Positions 52,654 to 61,672 of a stretch of DNA of 64,000 nucleotides are shown here, piece by piece (the stretch's first letter is position 1; each line of letters begins with the position of its first letter). The notes below the pieces were generated by a model. The model saw only the letters and a list, made by a program, of their open reading frames with translations, did not search any database and was not told where the DNA came from. Origin of the DNA: Desulfobulbaceae bacterium (GTDB taxonomy: Bacteria; Desulfobacterota; Desulfobulbia; Desulfobulbales; VMSU01); assembly GCA_015231515.1 (NCBI GenBank), contig JADGBM010000002.1, forward strand, positions 35,383 to 99,382, given 5' to 3'. The position numbers and the translations under genes are program-made.

Positions 52654-53009
52654 ACCCTTCTCCCATTATTTATTAACTGATGCTTAATAGTAAATATCTT
52701 TACGTAATTCAGACACTTTATCAAGAAAAATATATATACTCGAAACGACTCAAAACTACATAATAATAGTTACACGCCAATAATTGCTGAGCCCGTAAAT
52801 AAGTAACATACTAAATTTATTGCATGATTTCAGGAAAAAAGCTACTTTTTATTACGATAACAAATGATTTTTTAGTAGCTTTCTAAGCACTTTTATTTGA
52901 AATCGTTTCGGGACAGTGCATAAAAAAGTCTCAAACCTAAAACACCCCATGCACTCATAAGGTTTTAGCCGTATTCTTCAGCCCAACTCAACCTTTGATA
53001 ATGTGTCTG
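52654..53009. other. Non-coding gap upstream of the second actin gene
   Basis: 356 bp, A/T-rich. It holds the promoter side of the leftward actin-like gene and the 3' side of the symporter gene. One inverted repeat, AGTGCAT (52915-52921) and ATGCACT (52949-52955), is visible. I see no gene. Confidence 0.5.
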
Positions 53010-54470
53010 TTAATCGCGCATTTGCCTTGCTCGAAAAGTCTCCCCACCACCATATTTTGACATTTTCTTCCTTTGCTTTTTTCGTTGATCTATCGGGCCG
53101 GGACGACCAACTTCCTTGGCAATGAATTCAAAATCACGGCACATCTCTTTACGATTCAACAAGGTGATATATAACAGAGGCACGAGGTGAAAAACAACAA
53201 TCATGGCAATAATAATATCACTGAGTGACCAGACAAAACGCAGATCAAGAAAAGGCCCGACAAAGGTCACAAGCAGGAAAACCAGGCGGTAGTATAGATC
53301 GTTGGTGCCACCTAGGTACACAATACATCTTTCTGAAATATGAGCAAAGGCGGCAATAGTTGTGAAAGCAAAGACAATAAGACTTGCAATAACAACAATT
53401 TGTCCGGCAAAGCCCAGTCCAGCCTCAAATGCTGCGGCGGTGAGATGCGCGCCGGTATTTATCTGCCAAAACGAAGTGGAAAGTATGACAAGCCCCGTAA
53501 CAGAGCAGATAATAACCGTATCAACAAAGGGAGTAAGTGCAGACATAAATGCCCCCATGGCAGGAGAATCTTTATTTGCCCCCTGTAAAAATGTACTGGT
53601 ACCCATACCCGACATATGCGAAAAAACACCACGGGATACCCCGAACTGCATGGCCTGAAAGACAGTATAACCAACAATGCCCCCAGCAAAAGAATAGGGC
53701 TGGAAGGCATAGTAAAAAACCTGGCCAATGTTTTGAATTGTCTGTAAAGGGTGGGAAAGTAAAATCAGCAGGCCCGCGACAACATATATGGTGATCATAA
53801 ATGGAGCAAAAAAAGAGGAGTAGTTGACAATTTTTTTCAACCCGCCCAGAATAACCAGGCCTACACAAAGGGTGAGCAGAATGGATGTTGCCACGTTGGG
53901 AAAGTCAAACCTGTTATGGACTGCCTGAGCCAAGGAGTTTGCCTGTACCAGATTGTATAAAACCAGACCCTGAACTAAAATTAGTCCAGCGACTAATGAC
54001 GGAATAAAACTAAATCCACCCGTCATATATTTATCCAAATATACCATCGGCGTAGCAAATGATTTGGACCTGTCATCATCGGGCCGAAGTTTGATAGCCA
54101 TGTACGTGGATGCCATTCGAAAAGACATGCCAAGTAGCGCAGACATCCACATCCAGAATAAGGCCCCCGGACCACCCACATGTATAGCAGTGCCAACTCC
54201 GGCAATGTTACCAATCCCAACGGTGGCAGCTACTGTCGCCAGAAAAGCTTTTCTATGGGAGACGGTTCGATCAGTAGAAGTTGCTTGATCTCCCCCCATG
54301 ATCTTCAAAAAAACCTGAAGGCTCTTTCGCCAGACAATTGCCCGGTTAAGGTACAGAAAGATACAGCCCAGTTCTAAATAAACTAGACAAAGAACTGGAT
54401 CCCAAATCCATTTTGCTAAAGTTTCTATTGTACTACTCCATGAAGTTATAACTTGGTTTCCAGAAAACAC
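53010..54470 (-). CDS. Sodium:alanine/glycine symporter (AGCS family)
   Basis: 486 residues with about 10-11 TM helices. AGCS signature near the N terminus (ATVAATVGIGNIAGVGTAIH, GGPGALFWMWMSALLGMSFR) and GMGTSTFLQGANKD. Imports small neutral amino acids with Na+. Unrelated to magnetosome formation; it marks the end of the mad/mam genes. C-terminal tail is basic and long (RPGPIDQRKKQRKKMSKY). Confidence 0.92.
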   Translation of the reverse strand: MFSGNQVITSWSSTIETLAKWIWDPVLCLVYLELGCIFLYLNRAIVWRKSLQVFLKIMGGDQATSTDRTVSHRKAFLATVAATVGIGNIAGVGTAIHVGGPGALFWMWMSALLGMSFRMASTYMAIKLRPDDDRSKSFATPMVYLDKYMTGGFSFIPSLVAGLILVQGLVLYNLVQANSLAQAVHNRFDFPNVATSILLTLCVGLVILGGLKKIVNYSSFFAPFMITIYVVAGLLILLSHPLQTIQNIGQVFYYAFQPYSFAGGIVGYTVFQAMQFGVSRGVFSHMSGMGTSTFLQGANKDSPAMGAFMSALTPFVDTVIICSVTGLVILSTSFWQINTGAHLTAAAFEAGLGFAGQIVVIASLIVFAFTTIAAFAHISERCIVYLGGTNDLYYRLVFLLVTFVGPFLDLRFVWSLSDIIIAMIVVFHLVPLLYITLLNRKEMCRDFEFIAKEVGRPGPIDQRKKQRKKMSKYGGGETFRARQMRD

Positions 54471-54627
54471 ACAATGAAGTCATATTACTGACACCAGAGC
54501 TTTAAAAGTTGTTTAACTTGCTACAAAAACAACCGATTATAAACTATTTCATCGGAGTACACTACGATTAATCGTAACGACTAAACACCATCGAAATATT
54601 TAAACTTATCCTTTACCTCTAAAGTAA

Positions 54628-54801
54628 ATGCGACACCTAACTGATGAATCTGGGAATATCTGTATCCCCGCTCCTTACAAACGAAGATTGCTCTTACATC
54701 AGATTGACCCAAGTATTCTTATAGATGAAAGCCTTCATGGTTTCACCGATCCTTTATCAAAAAGACGACTTCTGCTATCTGCATCCGAGATGAAGCATTA
54801 A
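54628..54801 (+). CDS. Possible 57-residue protein
   Basis: An ATG frame encodes a basic, non-repetitive small protein (MRHLTDESGNICIPAPYKRR ... KRRLLLSASEMKH). A terminator-like hairpin follows at 54813-54843. No strong RBS, so it is tentative. It is the only coding candidate in the 446-bp gap 54471-54916. Function unknown. Confidence 0.35.
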   Translation: MRHLTDESGNICIPAPYKRRLLLHQIDPSILIDESLHGFTDPLSKRRLLLSASEMKH

Positions 54802-54812
54802 AAAAAGGAAGA

Positions 54813-54843
54813 CAAAGGGTTAAGTCCGCCTTTGCTTTTTTTT
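54813..54843 (+). terminator. Rho-independent terminator candidate
   Basis: CAAAGG (54813-54818) and CCTTTG (54829-54834), then C and a run of eight T. It would stop plus-strand transcription; an A-rich run before the stem means it could also serve the minus-strand helicase remnant. Confidence 0.55.
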
Positions 54844-54916
54844 AAACTTCTTGAATATAAAATTGGTGCAAAAAAATCGGTTCAAATTAATGTTCCGCAG
54901 CCAACATATTTCCAAA

Positions 54917-57076
54917 TTAGTTAGTCTGATAGCGACACTGCGGAAATCCTTTGCACCTGAACTTCCATTTTGCGCTATCATTAACAACCAATTTATTGCC
55001 ACAATCAGGGCAGATTAACATCTTTTTAAAAGAAGTAGATTTGCTGTGTTCCGTATATGGAGCTGGTTCAATAATTGTTTTTGCGTTCAAATAGGGGGCG
55101 GAATCAATATTGTCATCGTGCTGATTATTTGGGACAATATGGGGTCCTTTTTTCTTTTCCACCAAGCTGGATTTTTTATTATTCTCCAAACCGGCTACAT
55201 GCTGAATTTGTCGAGGATAATAAAAATTACGAAAAGCATGTTCGGCTTGTTTGCAGGCGGTTTGGTTATGTATCCGAGTTGCAATAGATTTATCGCTGGG
55301 GAAATCAGGATTGGGTTCACCGATATGCCACAGTATGTTGCCATCAATTATGCATATTTTCCCTGGCATATGCTCAGAAAACTCAAGGGTTATTCCTAAA
55401 TTTCTATATAATTTTTGAGCCTCTCTTTCTAAGATTTTGGAGGATTGATTCTCATCCACCTGGCATAACCGTTTGGTCCCCAGACAAATTCCAACCCCTG
55501 ATTTAAGCTGACGCTTAAAAAAATCTTGCCAGTAGTTCTCTCCTTTTGCCATTATGGTAGGAGCAAAGAATGTAATTTGTTGTTTTGCGGCCTCGATATC
55601 TTTGCTGAACAAATCAGCAGATGACTGCTTATCTGGGAAAAACATAACTTGCCCTGTATCATCTTCAATATTCTCCTGGGAAAGTAAGGGTATCTCGTTG
55701 AGTGAAATAGTTTGGTGATTACCTTCAATGATCGAAAAGGCCTGAGTAATAAAGGAGCTTTTTAATTCTGGAGATTCTCTGATATAGCTACAGTTTGCGA
55801 GGATTATTAGTTTACACTGTGCTCTGCTAAAGGCCACATTGAGTAGCCGAACGCCTTCATCTTTAAATGAAAATGCTTTTAAGAACAAACTTGGGTTTGC
55901 TCCAAAACTGTCTGTCACATCGAAAATAATAATTTTTCGCTCGCTCCCTGAAATTTATGAACTGTTCCAACTGTAACAGAACTGGTTTCATCAGAACAAA
56001 GCATTTCTTGGAGCATTTTTTCCTGTGTTGTATAGGGAGTAATAACTCCGATATCCTGTCCGACAATGGGACCATTAGAAATTAAATAATCCACTATACG
56101 TTTTATGATGGCGGCATTCACTACATTGGCCCGCCCTTTTGATTGGCCTATACCGCCATGTCCGGCCACTGATGACAAACTTGATGTGTCAAAAATAATC
56201 ACACTGTCTTCGAACCACTTTGGAAAAATAAGATCCGGGAAATGACCGGCGCCAGGTGCGTTTTGCAACAAGCCGTTATAACACAATGTGTTATAAACAT
56301 GACAAATACTCGGTATTTCTGTATTGTAGTTTCAGAAAAACACAGTTACTAGGCAGGCGATCTTGCTCTAATGACTCACTAATGTCCATGGCATCAAATA
56401 CTGACTTGTCCATCCAATGTACTACAATTGGGTCTTTTGACTTATTGATTGCAGCAAATTGTCGAGGATCTCCAGCTAGCACAACTTGGCATTTTGCCAT
56501 GCCGGCCACCAAAGCAGCAGATAACGATAACATAGATACTTCATCCACGACCACTGCATCATAATTAGCATCTTGGCCGAACTTTAGATAGGCTTGGGTT
56601 ACCGTGGCTGCAACAATTTTTATTGACCCATCAATTAGGGAGTCAACATTATGAAAATCGTACTCCAGTGCGTTAATTTCGGAAACCAGCATTTCTTGGA
56701 AATATTCAAGCTCTGTTAATCTTTTTTTGAGTTGTTCACGGGTTTGCGTCAAGTCTATATGTCGATAAAATTCTTTGCGCTTGGTTTCGTCCTCATCGGC
56801 TTCGCTCCATAACTGTTGGATCTTGTTGCGTGTTTTATCAAGTTTTATTTCAAGGAATGACTGCTGGAGATTGATTTGCATACATTTGGCAAAAAGGCTG
56901 TTAACCCTTTTCTTCATAAAAAAGCTCCAGACTATACCCAACTTTTCATGTAGCGTTTGCTCCCAATCATATTTTTTAGCTTGGTTATTGAATCGACTGA
57001 TTGTCTGATATAACTCGTCTTTAACAAGCAAGTATTGTGCATATTTTTTATGTCGTGCTAGCCCTTTCTTGTCCAG
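54917..57076 (-). pseudogene. Broken SF1 (UPF1/DNA2-like) helicase, 5'-truncated and twice frameshifted
   Basis: Three frames on the minus strand make one protein: 57031-56291 (extendable in frame to about 57076), 56286-55915 and 55918-54917. Seen: Walker B VVVDEVSML, VLAGDPRQ, LQYR; then after a +1 shift near 56314-56320, IPSICHVYNTLCYNG and IGVITPYTTQ, TVHKFQG; after a -1 shift in the CCC run 55946-55948, SERKIII..., LLNVAFSRAQ; then a PLD-like segment and a C-terminal four-cysteine zinc ribbon (CPDCGNKLVV ... CKGFPQC). Walker A and the whole 5' half are absent; the frame ends at the tRNA fragment at 57077. Both shifts are at homopolymers, so sequencing error cannot be excluded for them, but not for the truncation. 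Confidence 0.85.
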
Positions 57077-57100
57077 GTTCGAATCTTGCCGGGCGCACCA
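57077..57100 (+). other. tRNA 3'-end fragment, attachment-site copy 1
   Basis: 24 bp with T-loop GTTCGAATC, acceptor GCCGGGCGC and encoded CCA, identical to 61383-61406. No D- or anticodon arm precedes it, so it is not a whole tRNA. The acceptor would pair with GCGCCCG, as in tRNA-Arg types. It truncates the helicase. Typical of integrase attachment scars. Confidence 0.8.
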
Positions 57101-57108
57101 GTAAATTC

Positions 57109-57150
57109 AAGCCTTTAGCTCTTTTTGAGTTAAGGGCTTTTTTGTTGGTT
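57109..57150 (+). terminator. Terminator after tRNA fragment 1
   Basis: AGCCTTTAGCTC and GAGTTAAGGGCT form a stem with a T-rich loop and then TTTTTTG. It probably followed the original tRNA or came with the integrated DNA. Confidence 0.55.
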
Positions 57151-57194
57151 AGATGCTGGTTAGATGAAATCGGTATATGTTGGTCAATAGATAT

Positions 57195-57230
57195 AAAAAA
57201 ATTCCCCTACACAAATTAATGTGCAGGGGG
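57195..57230 (-). terminator. Terminator for the leftward HEPN cassette
   Basis: CCCCTACACA (57204-57213) pairs with TGTGCAGGGG (57220-57229) with one mismatch. On the minus strand it is followed by AATTTTTTT. It lies downstream of the genes at 57526-59214. The rest of 57231-57525 shows no gene. Confidence 0.55.
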
Positions 57231-57525
57231 ATGGATTGGCTGGCTTTATGAGAAAATAATAATCTGGCCGGTTAATCTCGATAGATAGAATCTTGACTTT
57301 TGGGGGTAGCTCGAATCGCCAAGAGCAGAAAGCCACATCTTCACCGACAAAAAAGAAATGGCAGACTCATTAATTTGGGACTGCCATTATGATGTCATCC
57401 TGCGCATCGTAAGAAATTTTACGATATCATATTTGAAGATATAAAAGGTATCTTCAATTGGAGGAAGGCAAATATCGGAGATATATTAACTTCTGTTTTA
57501 TCTATGAAAGCAAGCAAGGAAGGGT

Positions 57526-57903
57526 TTAGACAGAGAACACTGAATTTATAGTCTTCTGCATTCTTTCAGCATAAGTATAATTCATTTTTGCTTTTGATTT
57601 ATTGATATCCAATTTCAATTTATAGTCCGCATCTTCTCTTGCCTGTTTTAACTGAAAGAGTTGATTTCCAAGCGTTTTTATTTTAGCATCCGAATCATCT
57701 TTCAGCTCTTTAATGAACCTTTGATGGCTGCTTATAACTGAATCTTCAACCTCAAGTCCTTTTGCGACTGCATATTCCCTAGCCATCATATGATAAATGG
57801 CATAATAAGACCGACTAATTGCAGTTCTGTATTTTGATTCGTTTGGGGAATCACTATCGATCAAATCTAAAGATAGTATTAGAAAATCTGTAGCTTCAAT
57901 CAT
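57526..57903 (-). CDS. HEPN-domain protein
   Basis: 125 residues, all helical. YRTAISRSYYAIYHMM carries an R-x6-H motif (R31, H38), fitting the Rx4-6H active site of HEPN ribonucleases, and the SYYA(I/V)YH signature is typical of that superfamily. HEPN proteins act as toxins or defence effectors. Only 3 nt after its upstream partner. No MNT nucleotidyltransferase antitoxin is visible nearby. Confidence 0.75.
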   Translation of the reverse strand: MIEATDFLILSLDLIDSDSPNESKYRTAISRSYYAIYHMMAREYAVAKGLEVEDSVISSHQRFIKELKDDSDAKIKTLGNQLFQLKQAREDADYKLKLDINKSKAKMNYTYAERMQKTINSVFSV

Positions 57904-57906
57904 TTT

Positions 57907-58578
57907 TCAGATATCAAGGTAAAAACAAATTTTTGAGGAAGAACAAGTGTCAACTACCTCTATGAAACGTTCTTGTAATTCATCATATTTGTCAAGCAAG
58001 CCGTCTATCTCGCTTTCTTCAGTACTTTTAACATGTAAGGTTATATTTAATAACTTAATACCCGGCTCATCAGGGTCAGTATAAATATGAGTTTTAGTTT
58101 CGATTTGAGCAAAAAGCTCCTCTATAAGATTAAATGCAACATCAATTGATTTTTGTAAGTTAAAACGAAGAATAAAAATTTCCTCTTCTGATATATTTTC
58201 AAGATGAAAAATATCTTTCAATGCTTTCCATGCAGTTTCTAACTCATCAATTTTTCTGTAGCGTTTTTTCCATATAGATTTTGTGAAATGTCCATAAGCA
58301 GAAATATCTGGCCTGTACGGTATATAATCACCTTGCTCTGACCGAAAAATCTTGATGCTTTCGTCAATAAGTTCGTTTTTGGGCAATCTGTCGCAAGTGT
58401 CAGGGGTGGTCTCATATCTTTGCCAATTCTGCCAAATTGTATATAATCCCTGTTTTCTATCGGATATAGCTTCAATGAAATTTGATTGGTTAGACAAACT
58501 GAAAGCACCTGTATTGCATTGTGTAGGAGCAGTTACGCTTGGAAGTGTATTAAAATGTTCAATATTCATGGAATTCAC
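57907..58578 (-). CDS. Hypothetical protein of a HEPN cassette
   Basis: 223 residues (start ATG 58578 or 58569). No TM. Alpha/beta composition: YTIWQNWQRYETTPDTCDRL, KNELIDESIKIFRSEQGDY, and a C-terminal DELQERFIEVVDTCSSSKIC. Family not recognised. Lies between the 211-residue and HEPN genes with almost no gaps (0 and 3 nt), so it belongs to one operon. Confidence 0.65.
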   Translation of the reverse strand: MNSMNIEHFNTLPSVTAPTQCNTGAFSLSNQSNFIEAISDRKQGLYTIWQNWQRYETTPDTCDRLPKNELIDESIKIFRSEQGDYIPYRPDISAYGHFTKSIWKKRYRKIDELETAWKALKDIFHLENISEEEIFILRFNLQKSIDVAFNLIEELFAQIETKTHIYTDPDEPGIKLLNITLHVKSTEESEIDGLLDKYDELQERFIEVVDTCSSSKICFYLDI

Positions 58579-59214
58579 CTAGTTCCATATTTGAGTTATC
58601 AATGAATTAAATTCAATGATAATTTCTTCTGAATGAGAGCTGAGATAATTAATTTGATCCCGGGCTTTGATTATATCACGTTTTTCAACATTCAAATTTA
58701 CTCTAAAGAAATCTTCTAACCAATCGATACTTAATTTATAAACAGGGTCGTCACCTTTGGTGAATTCCCATCGAATTGGAGTTTCTCCATCACTACTAAA
58801 AACCATTTTTTTGTCATATAAAATAGTATCTGAATTAAAAATTTTACAAACAAATCTAGGGTCATTAAGTTTATCGAATAGCGCTTCGTCCTTTTCAGAT
58901 ATGTCGACATTGATATTCAATCCCATTACATGTACTGGTGTGAATTTTAAGACATCCAAATAATTCACCATTACAGACATGATGCGTAAGAAATCAATAC
59001 TTGATTGGTTTCTTTCCATAATCTGGAACTTTTCAAGTTCTAATATAAAGCTTGTATCTCCAAATTCGATTGCTGTTACCACAGGTGTGGCTTTTCCCTT
59101 TGCTTCATCAGTAGTTTCAAACTTACACGAATCTTTTAAGAAATCAGGAGATAAAATAGCAGGGTTAAAATTACCCAGAGCAATAATGCTAACAAAATTG
59201 TTTTTAACTTTCAT
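58579..59214 (-). CDS. Hypothetical protein of a HEPN cassette
   Basis: 211 residues. N terminus FVSIIALGNFNPAILSPDFL and the later ITVIEFGDTSFILELEKFQI-like part (AIEFGDTSFILELEKFQIME) suggest a beta-rich N-terminal and helical C-terminal fold of the TIGR04255 kind, but this is tentative. First gene of the leftward three-gene unit. Confidence 0.62.
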   Translation of the reverse strand: MKVKNNFVSIIALGNFNPAILSPDFLKDSCKFETTDEAKGKATPVVTAIEFGDTSFILELEKFQIMERNQSSIDFLRIMSVMVNYLDVLKFTPVHVMGLNINVDISEKDEALFDKLNDPRFVCKIFNSDTILYDKKMVFSSDGETPIRWEFTKGDDPVYKLSIDWLEDFFRVNLNVEKRDIIKARDQINYLSSHSEEIIIEFNSLITQIWN

Positions 59215-59676
59215 GTATCAGCCAGTCGATCATAATTTGGTTTTGAATATATGATATTATAACTATGATAATTTAGTTTAGCACACCTTATGCCATATAG
59301 GAAAGTCGGGGTCAATCTAAATCAATTTATGAACTCAGAGTCGAGTCAACATATAATTCCAAACTACAATAACACCCTCAAAGTTGAATATGACGTATAT
59401 GAATCTTCGATCTGTCTACTTTTAATGTTTTTTTAATGTTTTGTACATCACAGCAATTATTTTGCTAACACAAAACTGCAATTCTCCCAATCGTTAAGAA
59501 TCGCAGGGTCTGGCATTAGGGGAATTGTACAGGTTCATTTTTCCGATATTCCGTACAAAATATCCGGATATGTGTAATTTGTTCGTAAAATCAACAAAAT
59601 AACAGTCTCTAGTATTGTCAGTTTATCTCCCTGCTTTTACGATACTTTTCAGCTAATAATTAGTTTTTTGCTAGTA
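59215..59676. other. Non-coding region between the HEPN cassette and PEP-CTERM genes
   Basis: No convincing gene. It contains the palindrome ATATCCGGATAT (59560-59571), and CCGTACAAA (59551-59559), whose inverse TTTGTACGG is at 59709-59717. These could be upstream activator sites for the PEP-CTERM genes. Confidence 0.4.
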
Positions 59677-59677
59677 C

Positions 59678-59693
59678 CGGTATGAAAATTGCG
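59678..59693 (+). promoter_or_regulatory. Candidate sigma54 promoter of the PEP-CTERM gene
   Basis: CGGTATGAAAATTGCG has GG-N10-GC spacing and a TTGC -12 box; the -24 box is imperfect. About 123 bp before the ATG at 59816. PEP-CTERM exoprotein genes are often sigma54-dependent. Read by eye only. Confidence 0.4.
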
Positions 59694-59815
59694 TAATTAT
59701 AAATTTTGTTTGTACGGTCAAATTATCATCTTCTTATGAGGCCATACGACACATCACAAAAATAGCAATTCTTACATAAGCAGTAGAAATATTAAACACG
59801 GGAAAAGGAGAAAAA

Positions 59816-60403
59816 ATGAAGAAGAAACTTTTAGTAGGATTGGCAACTGGGTTGTTTCTAGTTGGCATGGTTGGGGTTGCGAGTGCTACGCCAACAAACG
59901 TTGCTACCACGGGAACAGCTAGTCAGAGCTCAACTGGCACCTGGGGTGGGATTTACGCCATTGCTGATTATGCAATTGATGGCAATACTGATGGTAATTT
60001 TTATGCAAGTACCGTTTCGCATACACTTGCTGATGTAAACCCTTACGCTTGGTGGGAAGTCGACCTAGGCCAGAGTTTCGACATAGATGCGATAAATATT
60101 TGGAATCGTGACAGCTATCAGGATCGCTTAGTTCCCTTCACATTGTCCGTCCTGGAAGATGATAGGGACATTGCATGGACTCAGAGTGTTTCTTCACTCA
60201 CCGGCAACCCATTATTATACTCTCTTCCGGATAATATTGTAGGTCAATTTGTAAGGATTCAATTGGACACTAGAGATTATCTTCAATTAGCTGAGGTTCA
60301 AGTTTTTTCTGAGCCAGTCCCAGAACCAGCCACTATGCTCCTTTTTGGTACAGGTTTAGCAGGTCTTGCTGGTTTCAATATTAGACGAAAGAAGAAAGCA
60401 TAA
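59816..60403 (+). CDS. PEP-CTERM exoprotein with F5/8-type (discoidin-like) domain
   Basis: 195 residues. Signal peptide (about 1-25, ends ASA). Discoidin-like domain about 28-165 (ATTGTASQSSTGTWGGIY, AIDGNTDGNF, AWWEVDLGQSFDIDAINIWN). C-terminal PEP-CTERM sorting tail VPEPATMLLFGTGLAGLAGF plus RRKKKA, recognised by an exosortase (gene not in the window). Strong RBS aaaaggaga. Secreted, possibly carbohydrate-binding and part of the extracellular matrix. Confidence 0.88.
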   Translation: MKKKLLVGLATGLFLVGMVGVASATPTNVATTGTASQSSTGTWGGIYAIADYAIDGNTDGNFYASTVSHTLADVNPYAWWEVDLGQSFDIDAINIWNRDSYQDRLVPFTLSVLEDDRDIAWTQSVSSLTGNPLLYSLPDNIVGQFVRIQLDTRDYLQLAEVQVFSEPVPEPATMLLFGTGLAGLAGFNIRRKKKA

Positions 60404-60450
60404 ATCATAAACACAAACGACTTAAAATCGTGAGAAGGAGAAAGGAAGAA

Positions 60451-61146
60451 ATGAGAAAGAAACTTTTAGTAGGATTGGCAACAGGATTATTTATGCTTGC
60501 AACTCAGCCAGCCTTCGCGGATCTTTTTGTTACCGGCCTTAACAATGGCACAGGGCTGTTACCAATCCCTGGCAACCAGGCTTGGGGAGGGCAGCTCGGC
60601 GATGATTTTACGGCAACAATGGACTTGAGCATAACTAGAATTGGTGTTTTTGACGATGATGGAGATGGTTTGATAGGAGATCTCGTTTGGCAACTTTTTG
60701 AGATAGATACAAGTACATTGATACACACTCAGACTGTGTCAGCTACTGGACTCCGCACTGCGGATACATCGATCGCGGACAATTACGTTTTCACCGAAGC
60801 ATCTAGTCTTATTAGTCTTGAAGCTGGAAAAAACTATAGTGTTGTAGCCTACGGATTTGATAGCTCTGATAAAAACTTTAACACAAACTTCAACCTATCT
60901 TTGCTCGATGTCGGTTTCAACACTTTTGGTCTCATTAGTGGTGGTGGACGTTATAGCTCCTCTACTTCTTCCATTATGCCAACAATTGGAGCGTCTACCT
61001 CGGTAAGCACACAGGCATATAATTTTGGCGCTGCCACCTTTGATTACGACGTAGCTCCCGTCCCCGAACCAGCTACCATGCTCTTATTCGGTACTGGCTT
61101 AGTTGGGCTTGCTGGATCAAGACTCAGACGTAAAAAGAAAGCATAG
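60451..61146 (+). CDS. PEP-CTERM exoprotein
   Basis: 231 residues; ATG 60451 chosen (ggagaaagga before it; 60430 is an alternative). Signal peptide nearly identical to the previous gene (KKLLVGLATGLF). Central part is beta-rich with TGLNNGTGLLPI, DFTATMDLSITRIGVFDDDG. C-terminal VPEPATMLLFGTGLVGLAG then RLRRKKKA. The two share start and end but not middle, so they are assembled from a common sorting cassette. Confidence 0.86.
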   Translation: MRKKLLVGLATGLFMLATQPAFADLFVTGLNNGTGLLPIPGNQAWGGQLGDDFTATMDLSITRIGVFDDDGDGLIGDLVWQLFEIDTSTLIHTQTVSATGLRTADTSIADNYVFTEASSLISLEAGKNYSVVAYGFDSSDKNFNTNFNLSLLDVGFNTFGLISGGGRYSSSTSSIMPTIGASTSVSTQAYNFGAATFDYDVAPVPEPATMLLFGTGLVGLAGSRLRRKKKA

Positions 61147-61382
61147 TCGATTAATACTTACCAATCATAACAATCCATCATTCCACTATTACCTGAATGG
61201 CTCCAACCAGGAGAAAGGGTTTCCTTTAATCCTTTCCAGTCTATTGAAAGTACAGCAGGACAGTGGGGCTTTAGGGACATGGGAACTGTGGTAAATATCT
61301 GACAGTATTAAAGTCAATATGTGTTGCACTTTGTGTTTAGGGTTATACGTTGTTATCGAGTAGGTAACGGCACGCCATTCAA

Positions 61383-61406
61383 GTTCGAATCTTGCCGGGC
61401 GCACCA
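61383..61406 (+). other. tRNA 3'-end fragment, attachment-site copy 2
   Basis: Identical 24 bp to 57077-57100, in the same orientation. Upstream sequence lacks a D-arm/anticodon arm, so no complete tRNA is present. It borders the phoU-pst genes on the right and is probably the chromosomal attR. Confidence 0.8.
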
Positions 61407-61413
61407 ATCATAG

Positions 61414-61450
61414 TAAGGGTTTCGGCGTTTTCGCTGAAACCCTTTTTTGC
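61414..61450 (+). terminator. Terminator after tRNA fragment 2
   Basis: AAGGGTTTCGGCG and CGCTGAAACCCTT around TTTT, then TTTTT. A strong rho-independent terminator, as expected 3' of a tRNA gene. Confidence 0.75.
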
Positions 61451-61531
61451 GTTTTGCATAATATCTCTCCAAACTTCCCAAACTCAGCCAGTAGCTTCTC
61501 ATAAATTGAAGTACCTAAACAGTATTTTATT

Positions 61532-61580
61532 CAATTTTTAACACAATCTTAATAGTAGCCTGTTAGATTCACGTTATAAT
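61532..61580 (+). promoter_or_regulatory. Candidate Pho-box promoter of phoU
   Basis: TTTTTAACA and CTTAATAG lie about 11 bp apart, followed by a TATAAT -10 at 61575-61580. PhoB-type boxes sit just upstream of a -10. Low certainty. Confidence 0.35.
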
Positions 61581-61672
61581 TAACTCACAAAAAGGTCCCA
61601 CTATTTCAGAATCAAGGATTGAAGGTTAATCGTCAACTATTAAAGTTAGTAGTGTCCTCGGGAAGATAAAAA

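Noticed and set aside
55946..56320. Programmed frameshifting in the helicase
   Set aside because: Two shifts of opposite sign without slippery-site and hairpin context, and the 5' half is lost; decay or sequencing error is simpler.
57020..57100. Complete tRNA gene
   Set aside because: T-arm and acceptor 3' side are present but no 5' acceptor GCGCCCG, D-arm or anticodon stem; the upstream DNA is helicase coding sequence.
59290..59440. About 49-codon frame in the gap before the PEP-CTERM genes
   Set aside because: No ribosome site, unconvincing composition, no terminator.
59508..59530. Sigma54-like TGGCAT ... TTGT
   Set aside because: The spacing between GG and the -12 element is about 3 bp too long.
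61310..61406. Complete tRNA gene at the second copy
   Set aside because: No matching 5' acceptor or anticodon arm upstream; only the last 24 bases fit.
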